From JBBDNC01 sp040877875 (GTDB lineage Bacteria; Bacteroidota; Rhodothermia; Balneolales; Balneolaceae), in the NCBI GenBank assembly GCA_040877875.1, contig JBBDNC010000181.1:1-12491 (forward strand): 12,491 nt of DNA. Reading direction: 5' to 3'. The notes below the pieces were generated by a model that had not been told where the DNA came from, searched no databases, and saw only the letters and a list, made by a program, of their open reading frames with translations. Shown here one piece after another: positions 1 through 5,977 of this stretch. The position numbers and the translations under genes were made by a program. The stretch's first letter is position 1. Each line of letters starts with the position of its first letter.

Positions 1-44
1 CATTTTGAAATATCTCTTCAATTGTTTTAAACATCATCAAATGT

Positions 45-58
45 GACAGAACCCTGTC
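45..58. promoter_or_regulatory. Short inverted repeat upstream of the RIC gene
   Basis: GACAG-AACC-CTGTC forms a perfect 5-4-5 dyad about 40 bp before the chosen ATG of the Fe-S repair gene. The arms are short, so chance is possible. It could be an operator or a small leader hairpin. No matching copy was seen in front of the other genes of this window. Confidence 0.2.
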
Positions 59-96
59 TCAATCCAACTATTAATTGCTTTAAAAATGATACAATT

Positions 97-828
97 ATGA
101 ATCTTCAAAAAACAACATCGATTCACCCGGATTCTACGACAGTCGGAGAAGTTGTAGCACAAAACTACCATGCAGCGGATGTATTCAGACAGTATGGACT
201 TGATTTCTGCTGCGGAGGCGGGATCACCCTTCGTGAAGCTTGTGAAAAGAAGAAACTTGATGCCGATGAGATATTGAATGAGCTGTTGAACATTCCGTGG
301 GAACAATCTGCAGGCGAGGAGAACTACCTGGCCTGGGAGCCCGATTATCTGATTGACCACATCATCCGTACACACCATGAGTTTGTACGATCCAAAACCG
401 AAGAGATCGGAATGTATGCTGCAAAAGTGGCCAGAGTTCACGGGAAACGTCACCCTGAGAATGTGGAGATTTATAAACTGTTTGCCCATTTGTCCGAGGA
501 ATTATTGGAACACCTCGAGGCTGAAGAGAAAACGGTGTTTCCTTTGATTTTGGAAGTCTACAAAAAAAGAATGAGCGGAAAACCGGTCGAAAAGGGCCTG
601 CTTGTCATTCTTCAAAAACAACTGGATCTGATGGTGGATGACCATGAAGGAGCTGGAAGTGCGATTGAAAGGATTCGTGAGTTGAGTCACCATTTCACGC
701 CGCCCGAGGATGCCTGTACCACATACAGGATCCTTTATCGGAATCTGGCCGGGTTTGAAGAAGATCTTCACAAACACGTCCACCTGGAAAACAATATTCT
801 GTTTAAAAAAGCTGAAAAACTGGTTTAA
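97..828 (+). CDS. ric: Iron-sulfur cluster repair di-iron protein (RIC/ScdA/YtfE family)
   Basis: A 243-residue cytoplasmic protein of the family that repairs Fe-S clusters damaged by nitric oxide or oxidants. Residues 14-50 form the ScdA-type N-terminal domain, with the hallmark DFCCGGG (cysteines 38-39). The rest is a hemerythrin-like four-helix domain whose probable di-iron ligands are seen in IIRTHHEF, VHGKRHPE, HLEAEEKTVFP, DDHEGAG and LHKHVHLENN. The length is normal for the family. The frame opens with a GTG at 43, but the ATG at 97 puts the N-terminus where the family usually begins; there is no clear Shine-Dalgarno at either start. Placement near an Rrf2 regulator and a denitrification gene set fits a role in NO defence. 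The family call is firm; the specific damage signal is inference. Confidence 0.93.
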   Translation: MNLQKTTSIHPDSTTVGEVVAQNYHAADVFRQYGLDFCCGGGITLREACEKKKLDADEILNELLNIPWEQSAGEENYLAWEPDYLIDHIIRTHHEFVRSKTEEIGMYAAKVARVHGKRHPENVEIYKLFAHLSEELLEHLEAEEKTVFPLILEVYKKRMSGKPVEKGLLVILQKQLDLMVDDHEGAGSAIERIRELSHHFTPPEDACTTYRILYRNLAGFEEDLHKHVHLENNILFKKAEKLV

Positions 829-853
829 ACAGTGAAATACAGTTAACAGTGAT

Positions 854-1037
854 CAGTGTGTCAGTGAACAGGTAGTTTGCCGGGATGTGTGCGACAATGC
901 ATCCTAAAAAAAACGACAGGATATTTGACAGATAAGCCCCGGCATCTGCATTATCTGTTAACTTTTGCCGCCGGATAACTGATACACTTCCGCCAGCCGG
1001 CGGATGACACACTGCTAACTGAAACACTGACACACTG
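854..1037. repeat. MITE-like intergenic element with 13-bp terminal inverted repeats
   Basis: The segment is bounded by CAGTGTGTCAGTG (854-866) and its exact reverse complement CACTGACACACTG (1025-1037). An additional TGACACACTG lies at 1005-1014. Inside is a hairpin, TCCGCC-AGCC-GGCGGA (989-1004). No plausible coding frame fills it. A diverged relative appears at the right window edge: 18 of 20 bases match between 852-871 and 12351-12370, followed in both by GCATCCT-N9-GACAGG and later a CCGCC/GGCGG palindrome. This fits a dispersed non-coding repeat family, perhaps a non-autonomous mobile element. A target-site duplication is not evident. It ends 5 bp before the next start codon, so it may supply or disrupt that gene's leader. 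Confidence 0.55.
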
Positions 1038-1042
1038 TAACC

Positions 1043-1477
1043 ATGTTACCCGTAACCCGATGGTTTATAAAAGCCGGTATCCTTTATCTCGTGGCAGGGT
1101 TGCTCCTGCTATTTGTAGATTCTGTTCCCCGGTATGATGCAGGAGTTAATCTGCTGCCGGTTTATTGGCATATGATCGTAGTAGGATGGATCACACAGCT
1201 TATTATGGGAGTTTCGATCTGGATGTTTCCGAGGAAGCGTCGGGACCGGGAAAAAACGGAGTCCGTACTGCCGTGGTTTGTTTTCTGGCTGTTGAATATC
1301 GGGTTGATCCTTCGGTTTCTGTCGGAACCTTTTTTAGAAATCGGCTTGCATTGGATGGGAACCCGGTGGTTTGTTTTCCTGTCCGTTGCATTCCAGTTGG
1401 GGGCTTGTATTCTTTATGTTGTGGAAATTTGGCCCAGACTGCAAACAAGGAAACAACGCAAGCAGAGAGGTAGATGA
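1043..1477 (+). CDS. Small four-helix membrane protein, paralogue A (possible haem-copper oxidase subunit I-like)
   Basis: A 144-residue protein with about four hydrophobic helices (roughly 7-26, 39-62, 77-92, 108-130) and a basic C-terminal tail. The core motif is LLPVYWHMIVVGW, then Q52, M55-G56 and WMFPR (60-64). The next gene encodes a clear paralogue, which aligns without gaps across this region (LLPV, GW, Q, MG, WMFPR) and again at LNIG-IL. A histidine followed by GW in a second helix is reminiscent of subunit I of haem-copper oxidases or related haem membrane proteins, but the match is too short to assign a function. Its stop is inside an ATGA overlap with the next gene, implying translational coupling. 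The neighbouring RIC and Rrf2 genes suggest an NO or respiration-linked role (inference). Confidence 0.8.
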   Translation: MLPVTRWFIKAGILYLVAGLLLLFVDSVPRYDAGVNLLPVYWHMIVVGWITQLIMGVSIWMFPRKRRDREKTESVLPWFVFWLLNIGLILRFLSEPFLEIGLHWMGTRWFVFLSVAFQLGACILYVVEIWPRLQTRKQRKQRGR

Positions 1478-1875
1478 CTATGCCGGTGATCAGTATCTGG
1501 ATGATCAGACTTTCATTGATTTTTCTCCTTCTGACATTTGTGACCGGTTCCTTGATTTTGATGAACAAAGCGGTCGGCTGGAGCCCGGTTTTCTGGGCGC
1601 TTTTGCCGGTTCATATTGAAATAGCCGTCCTGGGATGGGTTCTTCAGTTTGTAATGGGCACGGCTTACTGGATGTTTCCGCGATTTGTAGAGGGCCCTAA
1701 ACGTGGAAGTAAAAAAAAGGCATGGGTCATGGTGGGTGTTCTGAACATAGGAATCATCCTCTCGGCATTGGCACTCGGCAATCCCTGGGTTCAATTTGCC
1801 GGACGCCTGGTTTTGTTGACGGGTGTACTCCTGTTTGTCAGCCTGATGTGGAAGAGGGTCGTCAGCTATCGTTAA
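1474..1875 (+). CDS. Small four-helix membrane protein, paralogue B
   Basis: A 133-residue integral membrane protein with about four helices (roughly 8-30, 43-67, 84-100, 107-126). It is paralogous to the upstream gene: LLPVHIEIAVLGW, Q58, MG (61-62), WMFPR (66-70) and VLNIGIIL align with the partner. The histidine sits two residues earlier (H47) than the aligned histidine of partner A (H43, which aligns with E49 here). The ATG at 1474 overlaps the previous stop as ATGA and has a purine-rich AGAGAGG just upstream; an in-frame ATG at 1480 is an alternative start. The coupled pair probably forms a heterodimer. No enzyme family was recognised with confidence. Confidence 0.8.
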   Translation: MTMPVISIWMIRLSLIFLLLTFVTGSLILMNKAVGWSPVFWALLPVHIEIAVLGWVLQFVMGTAYWMFPRFVEGPKRGSKKKAWVMVGVLNIGIILSALALGNPWVQFAGRLVLLTGVLLFVSLMWKRVVSYR

Positions 1876-1910
1876 TGGTAAGGTGAGAAGGGTTTTATAC
1901 ATGCAATTGC

Positions 1911-1921
1911 TGAAAATTTCA
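1911..1921. promoter_or_regulatory. AT-rich dyad upstream of the Rrf2 gene
   Basis: TGAAA-A-TTTCA is a 5-1-5 dyad in the 122-bp gap before the Rrf2 regulator, about 77 bp upstream of its start. It could be an autoregulatory or promoter element, but AT-rich palindromes of this size are common by chance. Nothing else distinctive was seen in this gap. Confidence 0.15.
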
Positions 1922-1997
1922 AATTATGACTTGGTTGGAGTTCCCGGAATTTTTATATTGAGACATGAGACTCTTAAATCATTTAATAATCCTATAA

Positions 1998-2453
1998 ATG
2001 TTACTCTCGAAATCCTGTATTTATGGTCTGCGTGCTTCCCTTTACCTTTCTTCAAAGGAAGAAGGCCAGTACATACCGATCCGTCAGATGAGTGATAAGC
2101 TGGATATCTCATTTCATTTTCTGACGAAAATATTACAACAGCTCACAGCCGTCGGCATCCTGGAATCTTATAAGGGGCCCAATGGAGGGGTGCGTCTTAC
2201 CCGTTCAGGAGAAGAGGTGTCCCTGATGGAAATTGTATTAGCCATCGACGGAGATTATATGCTGACCGAATGTGCTTTGGGCTTGCCCGGGTGCGGGGTG
2301 ATGAAACCGTGTCCGATTCATGAAAAATGGGCGGAGACCCGGGACGGGATCCGGCAGATGCTGGAATCAACGACCTTGACTGAACTTTCGAAAAAAGGAA
2401 AAGAGCTGGACCTTCGCATTACCGCTGAAGGAGGATTTAACGACCTCGATTAA
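1998..2453 (+). CDS. Rrf2-family transcriptional regulator, NsrR/IscR-like Fe-S sensor
   Basis: A 151-residue winged-helix DNA-binding protein. The N-terminus MLLSKSCIYGLRASLYL is typical of Rrf2 proteins and supports the ATG at 1998. The helix-turn-helix region is around 28-50 (IRQMSDKLDISFHFLTKILQ), followed by the wing GPNGGVRL (60-67). The sensor loop holds C92, C99 and C105, with CPIH placing H108 where IscR carries its histidine ligand. The spacing is C-X6-C-X5-C, slightly longer than in E. coli IscR (X5-X5) or NsrR (X4-X5). An Fe-S-dependent sensor of NO, oxygen or cluster status is therefore likely. Position between the RIC block and the nos genes suggests that it controls both. A dyad at 2532-2550 is a candidate operator. 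Whether it is NsrR in function cannot be decided from sequence alone. Confidence 0.9.
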   Translation: MLLSKSCIYGLRASLYLSSKEEGQYIPIRQMSDKLDISFHFLTKILQQLTAVGILESYKGPNGGVRLTRSGEEVSLMEIVLAIDGDYMLTECALGLPGCGVMKPCPIHEKWAETRDGIRQMLESTTLTELSKKGKELDLRITAEGGFNDLD

Positions 2454-2531
2454 AAAAATTTGAACCAAATTAAGATAAAATACTCTTATAACTTAATTAA
2501 TTTTATTAACGATCTTGAATTCTATTGAAAT

Positions 2532-2550
2532 TGTAGTGGTAACTACTACA
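2532..2550. promoter_or_regulatory. Candidate operator: 9-1-9 dyad before the nos genes
   Basis: TGTAGTGGTAACTACTACA is an inverted repeat of two 9-base arms around a central A (2541), with 8 of 9 positions complementary. It lies in the 180-bp gap after the Rrf2 gene and 84 bp before the cytochrome c start. A TTGAAA (2525-2530) immediately upstream could be a -35 element, though no good -10 follows, so the promoter is not called. Geometry and position fit binding by a dimeric regulator such as the adjacent Rrf2 protein (inference). The motif does not resemble the FNR consensus. Confidence 0.45.
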
Positions 2551-2633
2551 TGCAGTTCAGTTTTACCCCTATACCTGAGGTGGCAAAATCTTTTTAACTA
2601 TGACAACCCGTAACCCTTAACCATGAATAAACT

Positions 2634-3119
2634 ATGATGAACACGATGAAACTCAGAACCACAACAGTTGCCGTTATATTGGCAATGACCACTTTGGGGC
2701 TGGGTGCCTGTTCCGGTGGGAATAACAATCAATCGGATGGAAACCAAAATTCCGGATCTCAAAATAGCGGATTGACAGATTTTGAAATGGAACACGGAAT
2801 TGGCCCGGTTACCGAACCGGTCTCACTTGGAGAACTCGATTCGGAAAGGGCAGAAGAAGGACGTGTAATTTTCCAGGCAAAATGTTCTGCCTGTCATAAG
2901 ATGGATGAAAGATATATCGGCCCGCCTCTCGGAGACGTGACAGAGCAAAGAAGTGCTGCATATATCATGAATATGATTCTGAACCCGGATGAGATGACAA
3001 AAAGGCACCCGGTAGCCAAAGAACTGTTGGCCGAGTATATGGCCCCTATGGCTTTTCAGAATGTTTCGATAGATGAGGCACGATCTATTGTGGAATATCT
3101 GAGAACGGAAAATCCTTAA
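2634..3119 (+). CDS. Lipoprotein c-type cytochrome, probable electron donor to NosZ
   Basis: A 161-residue exported monohaem cytochrome c. Residues 1-25 form a signal peptide ending in a lipobox, LGAC (C26). A low-complexity N/Q/S/G linker (27-46) tethers the haem domain to the membrane. The haem motif is CSACH (84-88). A methionine in YMAPMAFQNVS (M136 or M139) is the likely sixth haem ligand, and the C-terminal helix SIVEYLRT is typical of class I cytochromes. The ATG at 2634 begins a basic n-region; an in-frame ATG follows at once. It lies 35 bp upstream of nosZ, probably in the same transcript, so it probably delivers electrons to the CuA site of NosZ. Cytochrome identity is firm; partner identity is inferred from context. 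Confidence 0.93.
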   Translation: MMNTMKLRTTTVAVILAMTTLGLGACSGGNNNQSDGNQNSGSQNSGLTDFEMEHGIGPVTEPVSLGELDSERAEEGRVIFQAKCSACHKMDERYIGPPLGDVTEQRSAAYIMNMILNPDEMTKRHPVAKELLAEYMAPMAFQNVSIDEARSIVEYLRTENP

Positions 3120-3120
3120 A

Positions 3121-3175
3121 TCACTAAATAATAATCTAATTCAGATATAAGACTATGAATTCACTAAATAATAAT
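3121..3175 (+). repeat. 15-bp direct repeat spanning the nosZ start
   Basis: TCACTAAATAATAAT occurs exactly at 3121-3135, in the leader, and again at 3161-3175, inside codons 3-7 of nosZ. The copies are 40 bp apart and bracket the start codon at 3155. The second copy encodes part of the N-terminus (SLNNN). It may be a small local duplication, or a repeated AT-rich sequence that affects translation initiation. Confidence 0.6.
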
Positions 3176-5131
3176 GTGGGTAAAAGTTTTATTGGAGTTG
3201 CTGCTCTCGTAATCGGGATGCTTTTTATCTATGGATGTGGAAATGGTTCGTTTTCAGATTCCTCGGATGCCGCCCAAAAAGTCTATGTTGCACCGGGCGA
3301 ACATGACGAATTCTACGGATTGTTTTCCGGCGGGTATAGTGGTCAGATGACCGTATACGGACTCCCTTCCGGACGGCACATCTATACGATTCCGGTCTTT
3401 TCGCAAGCACCGGTCAACGGTTATGGATACAGTGAGGAAAGCAAGCCGATGCTGGAGACCTCCCACGGGTTTATTCCCTGGGATGATGCCCACCACCCGG
3501 AACTTTCGCAAACCGACGGAGTGCCGGACGGAAGATGGGTATTTATCAATGCGAACAATACTCCTCGTTTGGCTCGAATTGATCTGAGCACGTTCCAGAC
3601 GGCTGAAATTATCGAAATTCCCAATTCGGCCGGTAATCATGCCTCTCCGTTTGTTACAATGAATACCGAATACATCTCGGCCGCTACACGGTTCAGTATT
3701 CCGATGGATGAGGAAAACCTGGAGAATATGGACGTGGATATCAGTTCGTATGCAGAAACATTTAAAGGAACCCTGAGCTTTATTAAAGTTGATGAAGACG
3801 GACATATGAATGTGGATTTTCAAATTCTTGTGCCAGGGTATAATTATGATTTGTCGCATGCCGGGAAGGGGCCCTCACACGGCTGGTCCTTTTTTACCAG
3901 CTATAACAGCGAGGAAGCCCATACCCTGCTTGAAATGAACGCTTCAAGAAACGACAAGGATTTCATTGCAGCGGTCAACTGGCAGAAAGCCGCAGAGTAT
4001 GCAGCCGAGGGGGAAGGAAAAATGGTTCCCGGGAAACATACCCGAAACTATATGGATCACAGTGAGCATCAAGCCAAATCGGAACTGATTGAGGAAGTCC
4101 GGGTTCTGGATCCAAGGGAGCTGTCCGGCATCATTTATTATCTGCCAACGCCGAAGTCTCCTCACGGCGTGGATGTGGATCCCTCCGGCGAATATATTGC
4201 GGCAGGCGGGAAATTATCATCCATTATCCCCGTTCACTCCTTTTCGAAAATGTTAACAGCCATTGAAAATGAAGACTTTGAAGGGGAAATCCATGGGATT
4301 CCGGTCATTAACTATGATGCAACCATACATGCTGAAGTCGAGAATGCAGGATTGGGAGCCTTGCATACAGAATTCGATGGAAACGGATTTGCATATACGA
4401 CGGCTTTTATTTCATCTGAAATCGTGAAATGGAGTCTGGATACTTTTGAAGTGGTTGACCGTATCGATACGTACTATTCGCCGGGTCACCTGATGATTCC
4501 GGGCGGGGATAGTCAAAAGCCATGGGGCAAGTATTTGGTGGCCTTGAACAAGATTACCAAAGACCGTTATCTGCCAACCGGTCCGGAACTTTTCCATTCG
4601 GCTCAACTGATTGATATTTCAGGCGATAAAATGGAGCTGTTGTTGGATTTCCCGACCGATGGCGAGCCCCACTACGCCCAGGCGATACCAGCCGATCTTG
4701 TAAAACCGAATCAGGTTCGATTCTATGATTTGGAAGATAATAACCACCCCTATGCCGCTAAAAATGAGTCGGAAACCCGTGTAGAACGGGAGGGGAACAA
4801 TGTCCACGTTTATATGACGACCATTCGAAGCCACTTTACACCTGACAATATCGAAGGAATTAAATTGGGTGATAAAGTTTACTTCCATCTTACGAACCTG
4901 GAGCAGGATTGGGACGTACCTCACGGTTTTGCAATCAAGGGTGCGAACAATGCGGAACTCCTTGTCATGCCGGGTGAGACCCGAACCCTGACATGGGAAC
5001 CGAAGCAGACCGGGGTTTTCCCCTTCTATTGCACGGATTTCTGTTCTGCATTGCACCAGGAGATGTCGGGATACGTACGCGTCTCCCCATCAGGATCGGA
5101 TGTGCCTCTTACGTGGGGAACGGGTGAATGA
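3155..5131 (+). CDS. nosZ: Nitrous oxide reductase, clade II (Sec-dependent)
   Basis: The terminal enzyme of denitrification, reducing N2O to N2 outside the cytoplasmic membrane. The 658-residue product has a hydrophobic Sec-type leader (11-27) without a twin-arginine motif, as expected of clade II. The leader ends in IYGC (C28), a slightly non-standard lipobox, so the enzyme may be membrane-anchored. The N-terminal beta-propeller carries all seven expected CuZ histidines: H113-H114 (DAHH), H162 (GNHA), H337 (SPHG), H404 (ALHT), H445 (PGHL) and H506 (EPHY). The C-terminal cupredoxin holds the CuA ligands H590 (DVPHGF) and C626, C630, H634 and M637 in CTDFCSALHQEM. No key residue is missing, so an active enzyme is likely. 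It follows the cytochrome c gene by 35 bp and is followed by two strong hairpins. Confidence 0.98.
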   Translation: MNSLNNNVGKSFIGVAALVIGMLFIYGCGNGSFSDSSDAAQKVYVAPGEHDEFYGLFSGGYSGQMTVYGLPSGRHIYTIPVFSQAPVNGYGYSEESKPMLETSHGFIPWDDAHHPELSQTDGVPDGRWVFINANNTPRLARIDLSTFQTAEIIEIPNSAGNHASPFVTMNTEYISAATRFSIPMDEENLENMDVDISSYAETFKGTLSFIKVDEDGHMNVDFQILVPGYNYDLSHAGKGPSHGWSFFTSYNSEEAHTLLEMNASRNDKDFIAAVNWQKAAEYAAEGEGKMVPGKHTRNYMDHSEHQAKSELIEEVRVLDPRELSGIIYYLPTPKSPHGVDVDPSGEYIAAGGKLSSIIPVHSFSKMLTAIENEDFEGEIHGIPVINYDATIHAEVENAGLGALHTEFDGNGFAYTTAFISSEIVKWSLDTFEVVDRIDTYYSPGHLMIPGGDSQKPWGKYLVALNKITKDRYLPTGPELFHSAQLIDISGDKMELLLDFPTDGEPHYAQAIPADLVKPNQVRFYDLEDNNHPYAAKNESETRVEREGNNVHVYMTTIRSHFTPDNIEGIKLGDKVYFHLTNLEQDWDVPHGFAIKGANNAELLVMPGETRTLTWEPKQTGVFPFYCTDFCSALHQEMSGYVRVSPSGSDVPLTWGTGE

Positions 5132-5208
5132 GGCGTTTCGTCCTCGGGAATCTTGCAGAAGGAACTATATGAAGGATGCATTTGAGTGACGGGTTCATGT
5201 TGTACCCT

Positions 5209-5228
5209 CACCCCGTTCATTCGGGGTG
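5209..5228 (+). terminator. First hairpin downstream of nosZ
   Basis: CACCCCG-TTCATT-CGGGGTG is a perfect 7-bp stem with a 6-base loop, starting 78 bp after the nosZ stop. It is followed by TTTAGAT rather than a long U-run, so alone it would be a weak terminator. It could instead protect the 3' end of the nosZ mRNA. Its CCCCG and CGGGG arms could also pair with the second hairpin. Confidence 0.45.
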
Positions 5229-5243
5229 TTTAGATCCCCAACC

Positions 5244-5282
5244 AACCCCGGGACAGGTGACCTACCTGCCCGGGGTTCTTTT
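5244..5282 (+). terminator. Second hairpin downstream of nosZ: probable terminator or attenuator
   Basis: AACCCCGGG (5244-5252) pairs with CCCGGGGTT (5269-5277). An inner CAGGT (5254-5258) pairs with ACCTG (5264-5268), leaving one bulged A (5253) and a five-base loop. The stem totals 14 bp and is followed by CTTTT and then A-rich sequence. This is the best rho-independent terminator-like structure in the window. It separates nosZ from the maturation genes starting at 5363, so it may end most cytochrome c-nosZ transcripts and lower read-through into nosB-nosY (inference). No obvious promoter was identified between it and 5363. Confidence 0.65.
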
Positions 5283-5362
5283 AAAAAAGTACAGGATTCA
5301 AATTGGATTTGTTTACGAGACGGAATCAATCCATCGGACGGTGGAAAATGTGAAACGGGAAA

Positions 5363-5971
5363 ATGAATACAAAGAATAAAATAGCAATGGCACTGGCATC
5401 CCTGATCCTGGCCGGTATATACCTGGTGCCCATCTGGAGTATAAATTTGCAAGCTCCTCAGTATCCGGAAGGTATTGGTCTGAAAATTTGGGTAGACAAG
5501 ATTCAGGGGCAAAAAAAGCAGGATCTGCAGAATATCAACGGATTAAACCACTATATCGGAATGAAACCGATTCATTCCGAATCCATCCCCGAATTAAAAT
5601 TGATGCCGTACTTTTTTGGATTTCTTATTGTCAGCGGTTTGGGGGTGGCCGTCTGGGGAAATCGCAAGGCATTACTGGTGTGGATAGTCCTGTTTACGGT
5701 GATGGCCCTGGCAGGGTTGATCGATTTCTATATATGGGAATACGACTACGGGCACAATTTAAATCCGGATGCCCCGATTAAGATTCCGGGAATGAGTTAT
5801 CAGCCTCCATTGATCGGGACAAAACAACTGTTGAATATGAGAACCACTTCCATGCCGGACATCGGGTTCTGGTTGGCGATACTGTCCTTGAGCATAGGGA
5901 CAACGGTGTGGTGGAAAAGCCGTCCTTCGAAGGAGGAAGACAAAAGGAATCAAAACGAGGGGAATGACTAA
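5363..5971 (+). CDS. nosB: NosB-like membrane protein of clade II nos clusters
   Basis: A 202-residue integral membrane protein of unknown biochemical role, immediately downstream of nosZ. It has about four transmembrane helices (7-25, 81-98, 103-122, 165-184). Two extracytoplasmic loops (26-80 and 123-164) hold the striking segments LNHYIGMKPIH and EYDYGHNLNPDAPIKIPGM. The C-terminus is charged and cytoplasmic. Clade II nos operons characteristically carry a membrane protein gene, nosB, directly after nosZ; the position and topology match, which is why the symbol is given, but this rests on context and general resemblance. Histidine and methionine in the outer loops could bind copper (inference). 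The ATG at 5363 is preceded by GAAACGGGAAA. nosL begins 6 bp after its stop. Confidence 0.7.
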   Translation: MNTKNKIAMALASLILAGIYLVPIWSINLQAPQYPEGIGLKIWVDKIQGQKKQDLQNINGLNHYIGMKPIHSESIPELKLMPYFFGFLIVSGLGVAVWGNRKALLVWIVLFTVMALAGLIDFYIWEYDYGHNLNPDAPIKIPGMSYQPPLIGTKQLLNMRTTSMPDIGFWLAILSLSIGTTVWWKSRPSKEEDKRNQNEGND

Positions 5972-5977
5972 AAAGCT

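Noticed and set aside
1..36. Possible divergent gene start at the left edge (CAT at 1-3 read as ATG on the minus strand)
   Set aside because: No coding sequence can be seen inside the window, so it cannot be supported.
803..1033. 76-codon open frame on the minus strand in the ric downstream gap
   Set aside because: It lies almost wholly within the inverted-repeat element, is compositionally repetitive and resembles no protein family.
1883..2095. 70-codon + strand frame ahead of and overlapping the Rrf2 gene
   Set aside because: It overlaps the well-supported Rrf2 start in another frame and has no recognisable features.
2457..2471. AATTTG-AAC-CAAATT as a terminator of the Rrf2 gene
   Set aside because: The stem is only six mostly AT pairs and no U-run follows; it is too weak to call.
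2573..2581. ACCTGAGGT palindrome as an operator
   Set aside because: A 4-1-4 dyad is too short to separate from chance next to the much stronger dyad at 2532-2550.
3254..3859. 201-codon minus-strand frame inside nosZ
   Set aside because: It is antisense to a fully motif-supported nosZ, and its predicted product shows no family signature.
5176..5379. 67-codon + strand frame between nosZ and nosB
   Set aside because: It runs straight through both hairpins and overlaps the nosB start; it is best explained as chance.
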